Shown here piece after piece: positions 7,780 through 16,378 of a DNA stretch of 64,000 bases. The stretch's first letter is position 1. Every line of letters begins with the position of its first letter. The stretch lies in contig JACKFM010000001.1 in the NCBI GenBank assembly GCA_020632475.1, positions 496,001-560,000 on the forward strand, given 5' to 3'. This DNA comes from Candidatus Omnitrophota bacterium (GTDB lineage Bacteria; Omnitrophota; Omnitrophia; Omnitrophales; Aquincolibacteriaceae). The notes under the pieces were generated by a model. The model worked only from the letters and a program-made list of their open reading frames with translations, searched no databases and was not told the DNA's origin. The translations under genes and the position numbers were made by a program.

Positions 7780-9207
7780 ATGATATTTAACTCCATACAG
7801 TTTCTTTGTTTTGCTCTTGTTGTTCTTACCGTCTACCATTGTCTCAAACACAAATTTCAAAATATTTTTCTTCTTTTCGCGAGTTATTTTTTCTACGGGA
7901 GCTGGAATTGGCATTTCCTGGCCCTGATTTTTTTATCGACATGCGTTGATTATGTTTGCGGGTTAAGCATTGCAGAAACACAATCGGAGAAGAAAAAAAA
8001 GTTTTTTTTGGTCTGTAGTATTGTTGTTAACCTGGGTATTTTGGGATTTTTTAAATACGCTAATTTTTTCACAGAAAGTTTGCAGGCGGTGCTTGCCAAT
8101 TTTGGCTGGCAGATCGATGCCGTTACACTTAATATCGTCTTGCCTGTGGGGATTTCATTTTATACTTTTCAGACAATGAGCTACTCGATTGATGTTTATC
8201 GAGGGGAGGTGAAACCCTGCCGTGATTTTCTGGATTTTGCACTCTTTGTCTCTTTTTTCCCGCAATTGGTTGCCGGTCCCATTGAAAGGGCGTCCAGCCT
8301 TCTGCCGCAGATCAAACACCCGCGTACGCTCAATGAAAACCAATTCAGCGAAGGCCTTTGTCTGATTGTCTGGGGGTATTTTCAAAAAGTATTTGTGGCC
8401 GATAATCTTGCCATTCTTGTAACCCATGTTTTTGAGAAACCTGAGGCTGCAAGCGGGATGCAGGTTCTTTTTGCCCTCTATGCCTTTGCCTTTCAGCTGT
8501 TTTGTGATTTTTCAGGTTATTCGGATATTGCCAGGGGCATTTCGAAATGTTTGGGTTTTGAGCTTATGGTTAATTTTAGAACACCCTATTTTTCAAAAGG
8601 ACCGGCAGAGTTCTGGAGAAGGTGGCATATCAGCCTTTCATCGTGGCTGCGGGACTATTTATATATCCCCTTGGGGGGGAACCGGGGGAGCTGGCTAAAA
8701 AATGCCCGAAATATCATGATCACAATGACTCTGGGCGGTTTGTGGCACGGCGCAGGTTTGAATTTTGTTCTTTGGGGATTCTACCACGGATGCATTATTT
8801 TATTATACCGGGCAGTCGGTGAAGTGTGCGCCCCTCTGAAGTTTGTCTCAGAACTAAAAAAAATGAAATGGTTTGGATTCCTGCAGGTGATTGTTTTTTT
8901 TCACGTCTTTTGCCTAGGTCTTCTTTTCTTTAGGGTGTCAGAGTTTTCTCATATACCGATACTTTTGAAGAGTCTGTGCTTTAATTTTTATTTCAATCCG
9001 GCATTTATCCGTTTTTACGGAACGGTGTTTGTTTTCCATATTTGGTTATTGCTCCTTATCCATGCGGGGCTTGGACGCGAAAAAGAATTTTTTGATCTTA
9101 TGAGAGGCCATCCGTTTCGACGGTGGTGCACCTTTGTTCTCTTTTATTATTTAATTTTTGTCTTTGGTGAATTCGGCGGAGATCCATTCATCTATTTTCA
9201 ATTTTAG
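7780..9207 (+). CDS. MBOAT-family membrane O-acyltransferase (AlgI/DltB-like)
   Basis: 475 residues with about ten membrane segments. It carries WRRWHISLSSWLRDYLYIPLGG in the middle of the protein, and GGLWHGAGLNF with His323 as the presumed catalytic histidine; both are hallmarks of the AlgI branch. The enzyme moves an acyl (usually acetyl) group across the inner membrane for attachment to a cell-surface polymer. The next gene, 16 bp downstream, encodes a single-span periplasmic protein of the kind that completes the transfer, so the pair probably O-acetylates an exopolysaccharide or other glycan. No polymer synthase is adjacent. The ATG at 7780 follows a weak AGGTTAGGGA-type ribosome binding site. 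Confidence 0.92.
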   Translation: MIFNSIQFLCFALVVLTVYHCLKHKFQNIFLLFASYFFYGSWNWHFLALIFLSTCVDYVCGLSIAETQSEKKKKFFLVCSIVVNLGILGFFKYANFFTESLQAVLANFGWQIDAVTLNIVLPVGISFYTFQTMSYSIDVYRGEVKPCRDFLDFALFVSFFPQLVAGPIERASSLLPQIKHPRTLNENQFSEGLCLIVWGYFQKVFVADNLAILVTHVFEKPEAASGMQVLFALYAFAFQLFCDFSGYSDIARGISKCLGFELMVNFRTPYFSKGPAEFWRRWHISLSSWLRDYLYIPLGGNRGSWLKNARNIMITMTLGGLWHGAGLNFVLWGFYHGCIILLYRAVGEVCAPLKFVSELKKMKWFGFLQVIVFFHVFCLGLLFFRVSEFSHIPILLKSLCFNFYFNPAFIRFYGTVFVFHIWLLLLIHAGLGREKEFFDLMRGHPFRRWCTFVLFYYLIFVFGEFGGDPFIYFQF

Positions 9208-9223
9208 CATTCGAGGGCTTCTC

Positions 9224-10261
9224 ATGTTTTACCCTATAGTGAATATCCTTAAAAAAAACCGACTGGCCATTTTAGCTTTTGTCGTATTGATTGAAGCCAT
9301 GCGCTTTGCATTCATAGGTCATGCGGATACCTGGAAGTATTATTATGAGAATGTGCAGGCTCCGGATTATGTGGATTGGCGTCAAAAACACATACTTGCT
9401 TTAAACCAGACCTATTTGCCCCTGAGCAAAATCAAAACCGATAGACCCGAATACCTGGCTCTGGGATCAAGTCAAGTGGATGTGATATTCAACTATAGCG
9501 GATTTTTTAAAAAACATGGAGGTGACACCTTGTGGTTGCCTTTAGGAGGTCCTCTCATGTTCATGATGACTTATCCGTATATTGAAAAAAGAAAACCGAA
9601 AAATATCATTCTGTATCTGTCCGAATTTGATCTCCTGAGCGACAAAAATCTTTCCTCGATGCCGTTATTCCCTTTATCCGTTTTTCAGATGGCGGAAATT
9701 TTTCAATGTCTGCAACCTTATAGACAGAAGGTGCCTGATCTTAATCGGGGCATTGCCAGAACATTTCTAAGCAATCTTGTGAAAGAACAGAAATATGGGT
9801 TTGTTTTCAAGGCTCTTTTTTTACAATGGACCGCTTATCGAAATTTTGTACCGCAAATCTTGCCTCCCGGTGCTTTTCCGCATCTGCGTATTGAATTTTA
9901 TGGGGGATACTATAAAAATGCTGACGAGAATATGGATTTTCATTTAGCCTTATTGGAAAAATTTCTTTCAAAATTTGAAAATTTTCCGGAAAAGCCCCGC
10001 ATTTTTTTGGTTGAAAGTCAGTATGATCCAAGGGCCTACAGTGCCGGAAATATGAGAATCAATAGCATGGTTAAAGCTAAGTTCCGTGAATTTTCAGAGC
10101 GATACACTTACGTGACTTATATTCCTAGAGAAGCACAGTATCAAATTAAAGCTTATGAGTATCGGGATTCGATTCATATTCGTCACGGGCTTTCCGATAA
10201 AATAGTCGCAGATCTTTTCAGACTCTTTGAGTCGGCGGCGATTCCTGTAAAAAGTCAATAG
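9224..10261 (+). CDS. Periplasmic partner of the MBOAT acyltransferase (AlgJ/DltD-like)
   Basis: 345 residues with one N-terminal membrane anchor (residues about 10-30) and a large periplasmic domain. YLALGSSQVDVIFNY near residue 80 looks like the GDSx-type nucleophile block of SGNH hydrolase-fold proteins and YESQYDPRAY-like and DSIHIRHG motifs near the C-terminus give the expected late Asp/His. This is the arrangement of AlgJ, AlgX and DltD partners. The ATG at 9224 is chosen because GAGGG lies 7 bp upstream and it falls after the stop of the acyltransferase; longer starts would overlap it. The match is structural in character rather than to a single named family. Confidence 0.65.
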   Translation: MFYPIVNILKKNRLAILAFVVLIEAMRFAFIGHADTWKYYYENVQAPDYVDWRQKHILALNQTYLPLSKIKTDRPEYLALGSSQVDVIFNYSGFFKKHGGDTLWLPLGGPLMFMMTYPYIEKRKPKNIILYLSEFDLLSDKNLSSMPLFPLSVFQMAEIFQCLQPYRQKVPDLNRGIARTFLSNLVKEQKYGFVFKALFLQWTAYRNFVPQILPPGAFPHLRIEFYGGYYKNADENMDFHLALLEKFLSKFENFPEKPRIFLVESQYDPRAYSAGNMRINSMVKAKFREFSERYTYVTYIPREAQYQIKAYEYRDSIHIRHGLSDKIVADLFRLFESAAIPVKSQ

Positions 10262-10307
10262 CGTATAGCCTATAGTATGAGCCAAGAGGCGGCAGAAAGG
10301 AGGGGGT

Positions 10308-11609
10308 ATGATCGAGCGTTTAGAGTCTTTGACAGGGATTTTGTTCTTGATGATGCTGGGGTGGATTTTTTCTGAGACGCGCAGAGCGATTTCCTGGAAA
10401 ACGATTTTAAGTGCACTCGCGCTTAATTTTTTATTTGCGGCTCTGGTCTTCCTCCTCCCTCAAAGCACCGCCGTCTTTTTGTGGCTGAACCGGGCCGTGT
10501 TGAAGCTGCTGTCTTTTTCTACCCAGGGTTCGGCTTTTCTTTTCGGATCTCTGGCCGTGAGTCCGGGCGCGCAGGGTCCGGCAGGGGAGCCTTCCTTAGG
10601 TTTTTTTCTGGCATTTCAAATGTTTCCGGCGTTAATCTTTTTCAGTGCCCTTACATCGCTGGCCTACCGTTTGGGTTTGATCCAACCCATCATCCGTTTT
10701 TTTGCGGTGATTTTTAAAAAGCTAATGCGCTTAAGCGGTGCCGAAGCGTTGTCGGTTTCCAGCAATATTTTTGTGGGGATTGAGGCGGTATTTCCGATTC
10801 GTCCTTATCTTGAGGGTCTGACGCGCTCAGAACTTTTTACGATTATGACTGCCTGCATGGCCACTGTGGCCTCCACAACTCTAGCGATTTACGTTTCTTT
10901 CTTGAAAGAGGCGCTGCCTTCCATTGCCGGACATTTGATTTCGGCCTCGGTGATTTCAATTCCGGCTGCGGTGATTTTTTCCAAACTGATGATTCCTGAA
11001 ACCAACGTCCCTTCGACTCTCGGTCATATCCCTGCTTCCAAAGAAAAAGAGGCGAGCGGATTGATGGAAGCTGTGACTGAAGGGGCTATGGAAGGCTTAA
11101 AGCTTGCGGCGGGCATTGGGGCACTTTTAGTGGCGGTATTGAGTTTGGTTGCGCTGGCGAATTTTATTTTACAAAGGACCGCCGGTTTTTTACCCGGGCA
11201 TCCTGCGCTATCGATTGAAAAAATGCTGGGGTGGACCATGATTCCTTTTGTTAAGGCCATGGGGATCAGTGCACATGACCTTCTGCCGTCAGCCAGCCTT
11301 TTGGGCGAACGGTGGATTCTGACCGAAGTGGTGGCCTATCGGGATTTGGCTCAAATGGCAGCCTCCGGACTTATCGGTGATGCCCGGACGCTTGTGGTGA
11401 TGAGTTATGCACTGTGCGGCTTTACCCATATGGCTTCGGTGGCTATTTTTGTGGGCGGTCTGAGTGCGCTTGTCCCTTCACGCAAAAAAGAAATTGCGGG
11501 GTTAGGCTTTAAAGCCCTGGCCGCAGCTTTCTTGGCGACAGTCATGACGGGCTGTTTAGCAGGATTCTTCTTTTCCTCCGGGCGCATGACAATTTTGGGG
11601 AGTTGGTAG
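10308..11609 (+). CDS. Concentrative nucleoside transporter (NupC/CNT family)
   Basis: 433 residues, multi-span. The CNT core is visible: an FVGIEAVFPIRPYL segment, where the family usually has GQSEAPL, then TRSELFTIMTACMATVAS (about residues 178-195), and the late ALCGFTHMASVAIFVGG (about 365-381), which corresponds to the family's second helical hairpin. These proteins import nucleosides with Na+ or H+. The Glu of the first motif is kept while the Gln and Ser are altered (GIEAVF), so substrate preference may differ. A very strong ribosome binding site, AGGAGGGGG, precedes the ATG. A terminator hairpin follows at 11616. The gene is monocistronic. Confidence 0.88.
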   Translation: MIERLESLTGILFLMMLGWIFSETRRAISWKTILSALALNFLFAALVFLLPQSTAVFLWLNRAVLKLLSFSTQGSAFLFGSLAVSPGAQGPAGEPSLGFFLAFQMFPALIFFSALTSLAYRLGLIQPIIRFFAVIFKKLMRLSGAEALSVSSNIFVGIEAVFPIRPYLEGLTRSELFTIMTACMATVASTTLAIYVSFLKEALPSIAGHLISASVISIPAAVIFSKLMIPETNVPSTLGHIPASKEKEASGLMEAVTEGAMEGLKLAAGIGALLVAVLSLVALANFILQRTAGFLPGHPALSIEKMLGWTMIPFVKAMGISAHDLLPSASLLGERWILTEVVAYRDLAQMAASGLIGDARTLVVMSYALCGFTHMASVAIFVGGLSALVPSRKKEIAGLGFKALAAAFLATVMTGCLAGFFFSSGRMTILGSW

Positions 11610-11615
11610 AGTGTA

Positions 11616-11653
11616 AAGAAAGTCACTATGAAACCGCTTTATAGTGATTTTCT
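11616..11653 (+). terminator. Terminator after the nucleoside transporter
   Basis: Hairpin AAGAAAGTCACTAT, loop GAAACCGCTTT, ATAGTGATTTTCTT. The remaining 11654-11829 holds a GCCTTGAA/TTCAAGGC hairpin (11793-11820) but no gene. Confidence 0.7.
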
Positions 11654-11829
11654 TGCTGCTTCACAAACGACTAGCGACGAGCCACGCTATACACTGTCAG
11701 CCCCTTTCAAAAGAATGCTCAATTTCAAAACGAATCTCAGTTTATCCCCCTTCAAAAAAAGACTCGGTTTTTCAGGGGTAAGAGGTTGTAATGCCTTGAA
11801 AGAATAATCAGTTTCAAGGCAAACAAACT

Positions 11830-13710
11830 CTATATATTTTCATGATAAATCTCCAATTTCTTCTGAATGCTCCTGAGGAGACGGGCTTTAAGGGAATTGC
11901 CTTTGAGTTCTTCTTCACGGATAGGTTTCCATTTGCCGGGGATCAGGATTTGGGATTCGATGAAGCGCTCGATGGCTTCCTGGAGTTTGTTGCGGTTTCT
12001 GCGGAAGCGCGGTTTGAGGGCCTCGTTGACAATCCAGGTCAGGCCGTCACCTGTGCGGCGGTATTCATAATTGATCACCGACGAGCGTCTCGCCACAACG
12101 GCAAGAATCTCTTTGGGATTTTCGGGATTTAAATCGACTATCAGTTTCTGATAATTTTTTTGAAAGGCCGCGGCTTTTTCTTCACGTGTTTTAGTCAGCT
12201 CAAGATCTTTATCCTGTGCGTAGGAAGCGGACATGAGTTCGCAAAAGGGTTCGGCCGGCATATGGGGCCAGTCTCCGTTTTTCATTTCTTTAAGAATGTA
12301 ACGAGGCAGTTCTTTGAGGAGATGGCGTACCAGAAAAATCGGGGGATGATCAATGCCGTCTGCGGTTTTCGCTTCACCCTTAATGGTTTTAATTGATTCA
12401 AAATAGTCCAGATTTTTTTGAAACGAAGTGACGTCTTCTTCATGATTTTGAATCAGGCTTTCAATGTGAGAAAAATCAAAGCCGATGCCCCAGAGCATGC
12501 GTTTAAGGCGTTCCACCCTGAATGATTCATCAAATAAAACTAAGCAGGGGGCATCATCAAAAGCATCAAGTGGTTTTTTTTCCGACGTTATCACAAAATC
12601 CATGAGCTGGGCAAAGGTCTGAATGATTTTTTTTGCCCAGTATTTTTGTTCGCTTAAATTGGTGGAAAAGCGGTCGGTGTCTTCGTAACGGTATTTATTG
12701 TGTTTGGCCGCAAATTGGCGAATTGATCCGTAATCAAGCAGGGCCCCGTGCGCGAGCATGTTGTCGCCATCCCAGGCCATCCAGTTGAAGATGTATTCTT
12801 CTTCGAGTACCGCGGCAAGTTTGGCATAGTTGCGCGTGAGATATTCCAAACAGTCCTGATAGCGCTTTTTCCCGGAAGGTTCAAATTTGGCCGAACGATT
12901 TTTCTCTTGTCGTTTCATAAAGTAATCGATCGATGCTTTGAGGTCACCGTGCAGGCCCATTTTAAGATAGCGAAACATATGTGCGGGGCGAATGAGGTTG
13001 GGTGCCGACCGGACACCGATCGCGGTTTTGTCGTCAAAAGCAATCACACAGAGGACGCGTTCGGTCGGAATCCCTTCGCGGTAGAAAATTTCGGACATAA
13101 TGGCACTGGCCAGCATTTCATCCAAGTCAGCCCGTCCGCAACCGTAACCGAAAGATTCATCGCCGGTTTGAATCGGCCGGTCGGCATCCTGGGAGCCGGG
13201 GCTAAGCAGCGTCGCTCCCGTTCCGCAACTTGAAAGATCAAAGATTTTTCCGTCATTTGAAATCCAGCCGTTCCAGAGGCTGCGGCCGTCACCGGAAGTT
13301 TTACCCTGTTTATTTTCGTGCTGAAGTTGCAGGTAGCGGGTAGCCATGTAGGCACGGCCCTTGAGCGACTTTCGAACAATTTTTGGATGATTTAGATGAT
13401 CATATTCATTAACAATTTGCAGCGAGAAAGTTCTCAGAACATGCTGCTCCAGCTTTTTGTTCATGCGGGAGGGGTGATTGGAGGCAAGCAGGCCAAGTTC
13501 ACGTGCCAGGGAAAAATTGAAATAGATGATTTTTCCACCCTTACGGTAACGAGCCAGGTAATCAATATAACCTTCAGCGCTGACTTCACGCCAGGGATGT
13601 TCCCCATTAATCAGATGAAATTGCTCGTACATTAGAAGATGAGCACCTCCGTCCGCTTTTTTAAATTTATCGGCGTAACCGGGATCTCTGTTTAAGGCTG
13701 AGGCTGCCAA
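11830..13710 (-). CDS. SelO-like pseudokinase-fold protein (YdiU/UPF0061-related)
   Basis: 626 residues, cytoplasmic. The order of motifs follows SelO AMP-transferases: GDGRS (140-144), FDLSSCGTGATLLS (157-170), GYGCGRADLDEMLASAIMSEI (188-208), EGIPTERVLCVI (212-223), then WDGDNM with D316-N317-M318 and LDYG with D326, where SelO has NTDNMS and TIDYG. SelO transfers AMP from ATP to Ser/Thr/Tyr of proteins. In the family motif L-K-G-x-G the lysine that contacts ATP appears replaced by Cys162 here. The C-terminal third has no recognised partner. The start is uncertain: TTG at 13710 is the most upstream possible (a stop codon lies just before it); an ATG at 13632 has GGAGGT 12 bp upstream. The gene diverges from an HD-GYP-like gene. 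Confidence 0.68.
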   Translation of the reverse strand: MAASALNRDPGYADKFKKADGGAHLLMYEQFHLINGEHPWREVSAEGYIDYLARYRKGGKIIYFNFSLARELGLLASNHPSRMNKKLEQHVLRTFSLQIVNEYDHLNHPKIVRKSLKGRAYMATRYLQLQHENKQGKTSGDGRSLWNGWISNDGKIFDLSSCGTGATLLSPGSQDADRPIQTGDESFGYGCGRADLDEMLASAIMSEIFYREGIPTERVLCVIAFDDKTAIGVRSAPNLIRPAHMFRYLKMGLHGDLKASIDYFMKRQEKNRSAKFEPSGKKRYQDCLEYLTRNYAKLAAVLEEEYIFNWMAWDGDNMLAHGALLDYGSIRQFAAKHNKYRYEDTDRFSTNLSEQKYWAKKIIQTFAQLMDFVITSEKKPLDAFDDAPCLVLFDESFRVERLKRMLWGIGFDFSHIESLIQNHEEDVTSFQKNLDYFESIKTIKGEAKTADGIDHPPIFLVRHLLKELPRYILKEMKNGDWPHMPAEPFCELMSASYAQDKDLELTKTREEKAAAFQKNYQKLIVDLNPENPKEILAVVARRSSVINYEYRRTGDGLTWIVNEALKPRFRRNRNKLQEAIERFIESQILIPGKWKPIREEELKGNSLKARLLRSIQKKLEIYHENI

Positions 13711-13812
13711 GGTGTGTCTTTATGGCACATTTTTTATAAAAAAGTCGATGAAAATCCCTTTTAAGCCGATGAAGATTAAGCCATTTAATATTTCTCTTAA
13801 GTTAAAACCACG

Positions 13813-14733
13813 ATGCCATATCAAGGTAGCTTGATGCTGACAAATCCGCAATTTCTCTTTAAAGTTTTAGGTGCAGTTTTTGGATTACTTACTCTAATTT
13901 TCATTATCGCGGTACAACTGAACCGAACGTACGGGCGTCTATCCGGACCAGTTAGAAAAACTCTGTTGATTTTGCTGCATGTGTTGACCAGTTTTATTCT
14001 TGTTATCGGTTTTTATGCTATGGAACATGTTCATGGGGTTTATGCGCCCGCCCATCGTTTACGTGTAGAAGTGATTGAATGTGCAATTACTCTTGTATTT
14101 TTTTTAATTTTGGGAGTACCTTTTGTGTTCTTTTATATCAAGACGAAAAATATGATTGAGTTTTTGAAAAAAGAACGTGAAGTACACAAGCTGGATGTGC
14201 TTAACCTTCTGAACCGTCTGTGGGAGGAAATGGAAGAAGGTGAGAGGGAACACGCCAGGAGAACTAGTTTATGGAGCAAGGACTTTTGTGAGTTCATGAA
14301 GATAGAGAAAAAGCTGCTCCGGGAGATTATTTTTGCAGCAATGTTTCATAATATCGGGAAACTTTTTATTCGTCGCCACACTGATGCTGGATCGGAGGAT
14401 CTAACGGAGCTTCATGTGAATAAAAGTGCGGCCCTTCTCTGGCGAATCCATATTTATGAACACGCAGCCGATATCGTACGGCATCATCATGAGCGTTGGG
14501 ACGGGCAAGGACACCCCAACAGGCTTAAAGGAATGGATATTCCGTTTGGATCCCGGGTCATTGCCATTGTCGGACGGTATGAGCGTCTGGTTAATGGGCG
14601 AATGGGAACGCCGAAACTTTCTCCCGATGAAGCTTTGGTCCAAGTGATTTCCGGTGCCGGAACCGAATTTGATCCTGATATGATCCGTCAATTTTCCGCT
14701 TTTATGAATTCCCGTCTGGAGCGCAAATCGTAA
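13813..14733 (+). CDS. Membrane-anchored HD-GYP-like protein with altered metal site
   Basis: 306 residues. The first 110 contain three hydrophobic segments (about 14-34, 46-66, 88-112) and a short coiled coil links to an HD-GYP-like domain from about 125. The core H-D pair reads H179-N180 (MFHNIGKL) and the GYP segment reads HHHERWDGQGHP with H224-H226 and D230. HD-GYP domains hydrolyse cyclic di-GMP; Asp in the HD pair is a metal ligand, so Asn here suggests weak or absent hydrolysis and possibly a binding role. The GYP Tyr is His234, which is a mild change. A start at 13834 is also possible. No operon partner; the gene diverges from the SelO-like gene. Confidence 0.8.
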   Translation: MPYQGSLMLTNPQFLFKVLGAVFGLLTLIFIIAVQLNRTYGRLSGPVRKTLLILLHVLTSFILVIGFYAMEHVHGVYAPAHRLRVEVIECAITLVFFLILGVPFVFFYIKTKNMIEFLKKEREVHKLDVLNLLNRLWEEMEEGEREHARRTSLWSKDFCEFMKIEKKLLREIIFAAMFHNIGKLFIRRHTDAGSEDLTELHVNKSAALLWRIHIYEHAADIVRHHHERWDGQGHPNRLKGMDIPFGSRVIAIVGRYERLVNGRMGTPKLSPDEALVQVISGAGTEFDPDMIRQFSAFMNSRLERKS

Positions 14734-15138
14734 CCCATCGCTCGTAAATCGTGAATCGCTGAAAATCAGAAGTCTCAAAATCGAATAGCCTCAATTGTGC
14801 CAGAAGAGTACTCTGGACTATCGGCTATGAACGATTGACTGTTTTTGGTTTGTGAACGGAGAGAGGGAGAGCATATATGCTTCCGGCAGGAGGCCGGAAT
14901 AAAGAGGCGTTTCAAATTAACTTACCCGACTGATCAGCGCCTACTGCGGTGCTGCTGTCGGTAAGGAGTACGCCTTAAGAAATGGTTCTGATTGATTCGC
15001 CGGTGAATGATAAAACGCAAACGCAACACGAAACCGTCCTTTCATTGAAAAACGAGGACTGAGTGCTGAGGCTCAGCTCAGTCAATGTTTCCGTGAAAAC
15101 CTCTACTCTATGAATATGTCGGCAGGTAGACGAAAAAA
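14734..15138. other. Intergenic region of 405 bp without gene
   Basis: No supported coding sequence. It holds a degenerate ATCG-rich repeat just after the HD-GYP gene (14735-14760, CGCTCGTAAATCGTGAATCGC), a hairpin TTCCGGC/GCCGGAA near 14881-14897, and a degenerate GACTGAG/CTCAG heptamer block at 15055-15086. It may contain the terminators of both converging genes or a small RNA; neither can be shown. Confidence 0.5.
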
Positions 15139-15684
15139 TTAAAGCAGTTTTTCGATTTGCCCGGTCATTTCAGGACTGAGTGGAGTGGTACGTGATTCAA
15201 AGCGGGCGATGACTTCACCTTGTCGGTTAATGAGAAACTTATTGAAGTTCCAGCTGATTGCCCCCGGAAAAGGGGACTCTTGAGTCAAATATTGATAAAG
15301 AGGGTGGATGTTATTTCCCTTGACCGTGATTTTTGAAAAAAGCGGAAATTTGACACCATAGGTGAGTTTACAGAATTCTTTAATCTGGGCGTTGGTTCCC
15401 GGTTCCTGGCCGCGGAAATCATTGGAAGGAAAGGCGAGGATTTCAAAGCCGCGATCGTGGTATTGCCGGTAGAGTTCTTCAAGGCCTTCATATTGAGGTG
15501 TGAAGCCGCACTTGGATGCGGTGTTCACGATCAAAAGTACTTTGCCTGAGTAACTTGAAAGTTCAACTAGGTTACCGTCAATATCATCGGCGATGAAGGA
15601 ATAAATCCCGGCACTGGCTGTAGGCGTGTAAAGGCCATAAAATCCAATCATCATAAAGAAAAAACAAACGAGAATTTTTTTCAT
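15139..15684 (-). CDS. Secreted glutathione-peroxidase-family thiol peroxidase
   Basis: 181 residues with a signal peptide (cleavage near TASA at 25). The peroxidatic Cys59 sits in NTASKCGFTPQY; FPSNDFRGQEPG (85-96) supplies Gln93 and WNFNKFLI (145-152) supplies Trp145 and Asn146, completing the catalytic tetrad. Cys instead of selenocysteine is normal in bacteria, and Cys105 could be the resolving residue. It reduces peroxides, probably with thioredoxin-like donors, and its signal peptide places it in the periplasm. The minus-strand ATG diverges from the Lys/Ala-rich gene with about 100 bp between them. Confidence 0.92.
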   Translation of the reverse strand: MKKILVCFFFMMIGFYGLYTPTASAGIYSFIADDIDGNLVELSSYSGKVLLIVNTASKCGFTPQYEGLEELYRQYHDRGFEILAFPSNDFRGQEPGTNAQIKEFCKLTYGVKFPLFSKITVKGNNIHPLYQYLTQESPFPGAISWNFNKFLINRQGEVIARFESRTTPLSPEMTGQIEKLL

Positions 15685-15781
15685 ATTTAATCCCTTCTTT
15701 ATAGTAAAATAAAACCCAATGGCTTTTTGATTTAAAAAAACATTATATCATGTCTGAAACGATCCAAGGGAGGTGTTCCAA

Positions 15782-16273
15782 ATGAAAGCATTACGTATTG
15801 TTCCGATTACTCTTTTTGTTTTCACATTGCTCTTGTCAGGCCGTGTTTTTGCGGAGGATATGGATCTGGCAGCGGCTGAAAGTGCGGCGCATGAGATGGA
15901 AGCGACTGCTCAATCTGCAGAAATGCAGCATGAGGCGGAAATGAAGAAAAAGGCTGAAGAAGCTAAGATGAAAGCTGAAGAGGCTAAAAAAGAGGCAAAA
16001 GCCAAGGCGGAGAAAACGAAGAAAGAGGCTCGGGCCAAAGCCGAGAAGCAGAAAAAGGAAGCCGAAGCTAAGGCTAAGAAGAACAAAGAAAAAACTGAAA
16101 AAGCCATGAAAGAAAAGAAAGCCAAGGCCGGCAAAGACGTTAAGGCTGCGGCTAAAAAGGCTGAAAAACAACCAAAAGGCTGGGAGAAGGGTAAGAAAAA
16201 AGGATTTGAGGAAGGTAAGCCCAAGGGGTTTTGGGGCAAAGTCAAAGGCGCGTTCGGAGGCGGCGACGAATAA
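15782..16273 (+). CDS. Secreted Lys/Ala/Glu-rich coiled-coil protein
   Basis: 163 residues. A signal peptide (MKALRIVPITLFVFTLLLSG, then RVFAE) is followed by about 100 residues built of KAEEAKKEA-type repeats, predicted as a long single helix or coiled coil like the middle of TolA. The C-terminus changes to a glycine-rich GKKKGFEEGKPKGFWGKVKG tail. Start chosen at ATG 15782 because AAGGGAGG lies 9 bp upstream. Base composition of the repeat (AAG/GCC/GAG codons) makes both other strands open, which are shadows. It is likely a periplasmic structural or cell-envelope-spanning protein; no enzyme domain is visible. A shared terminator follows. Confidence 0.75.
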   Translation: MKALRIVPITLFVFTLLLSGRVFAEDMDLAAAESAAHEMEATAQSAEMQHEAEMKKKAEEAKMKAEEAKKEAKAKAEKTKKEARAKAEKQKKEAEAKAKKNKEKTEKAMKEKKAKAGKDVKAAAKKAEKQPKGWEKGKKKGFEEGKPKGFWGKVKGAFGGGDE

Positions 16274-16336
16274 GTTTTAAAGTCGAAAGGCTAGAAGGGT
16301 AAAAGTTTTTTGCCTTTCTGACCTTGAGCTGAGGAT

Positions 16337-16378
16337 AAGGGCAGGTACTTATCATAAGTATCTGCCCTTTTTTATTTT
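16337..16378. terminator. Bidirectional terminator between converging genes
   Basis: Hairpin AAGGGCAGGTACTTAT, loop C, ATAAGTATCTGCCCTT followed by TTTTATTTTTT. It serves the plus-strand Lys/Ala-rich gene and overlaps the last codons of the minus-strand diguanylate cyclase. Confidence 0.88.

Noticed and set aside
15836..16245. Two long minus-strand frames opposite the Lys/Ala-rich protein gene
   Set aside because: Simple AAG/GCC/GAG codon repeats leave the complementary frames open; Phe/Leu- and Ser/Ala-rich translations are artefacts.
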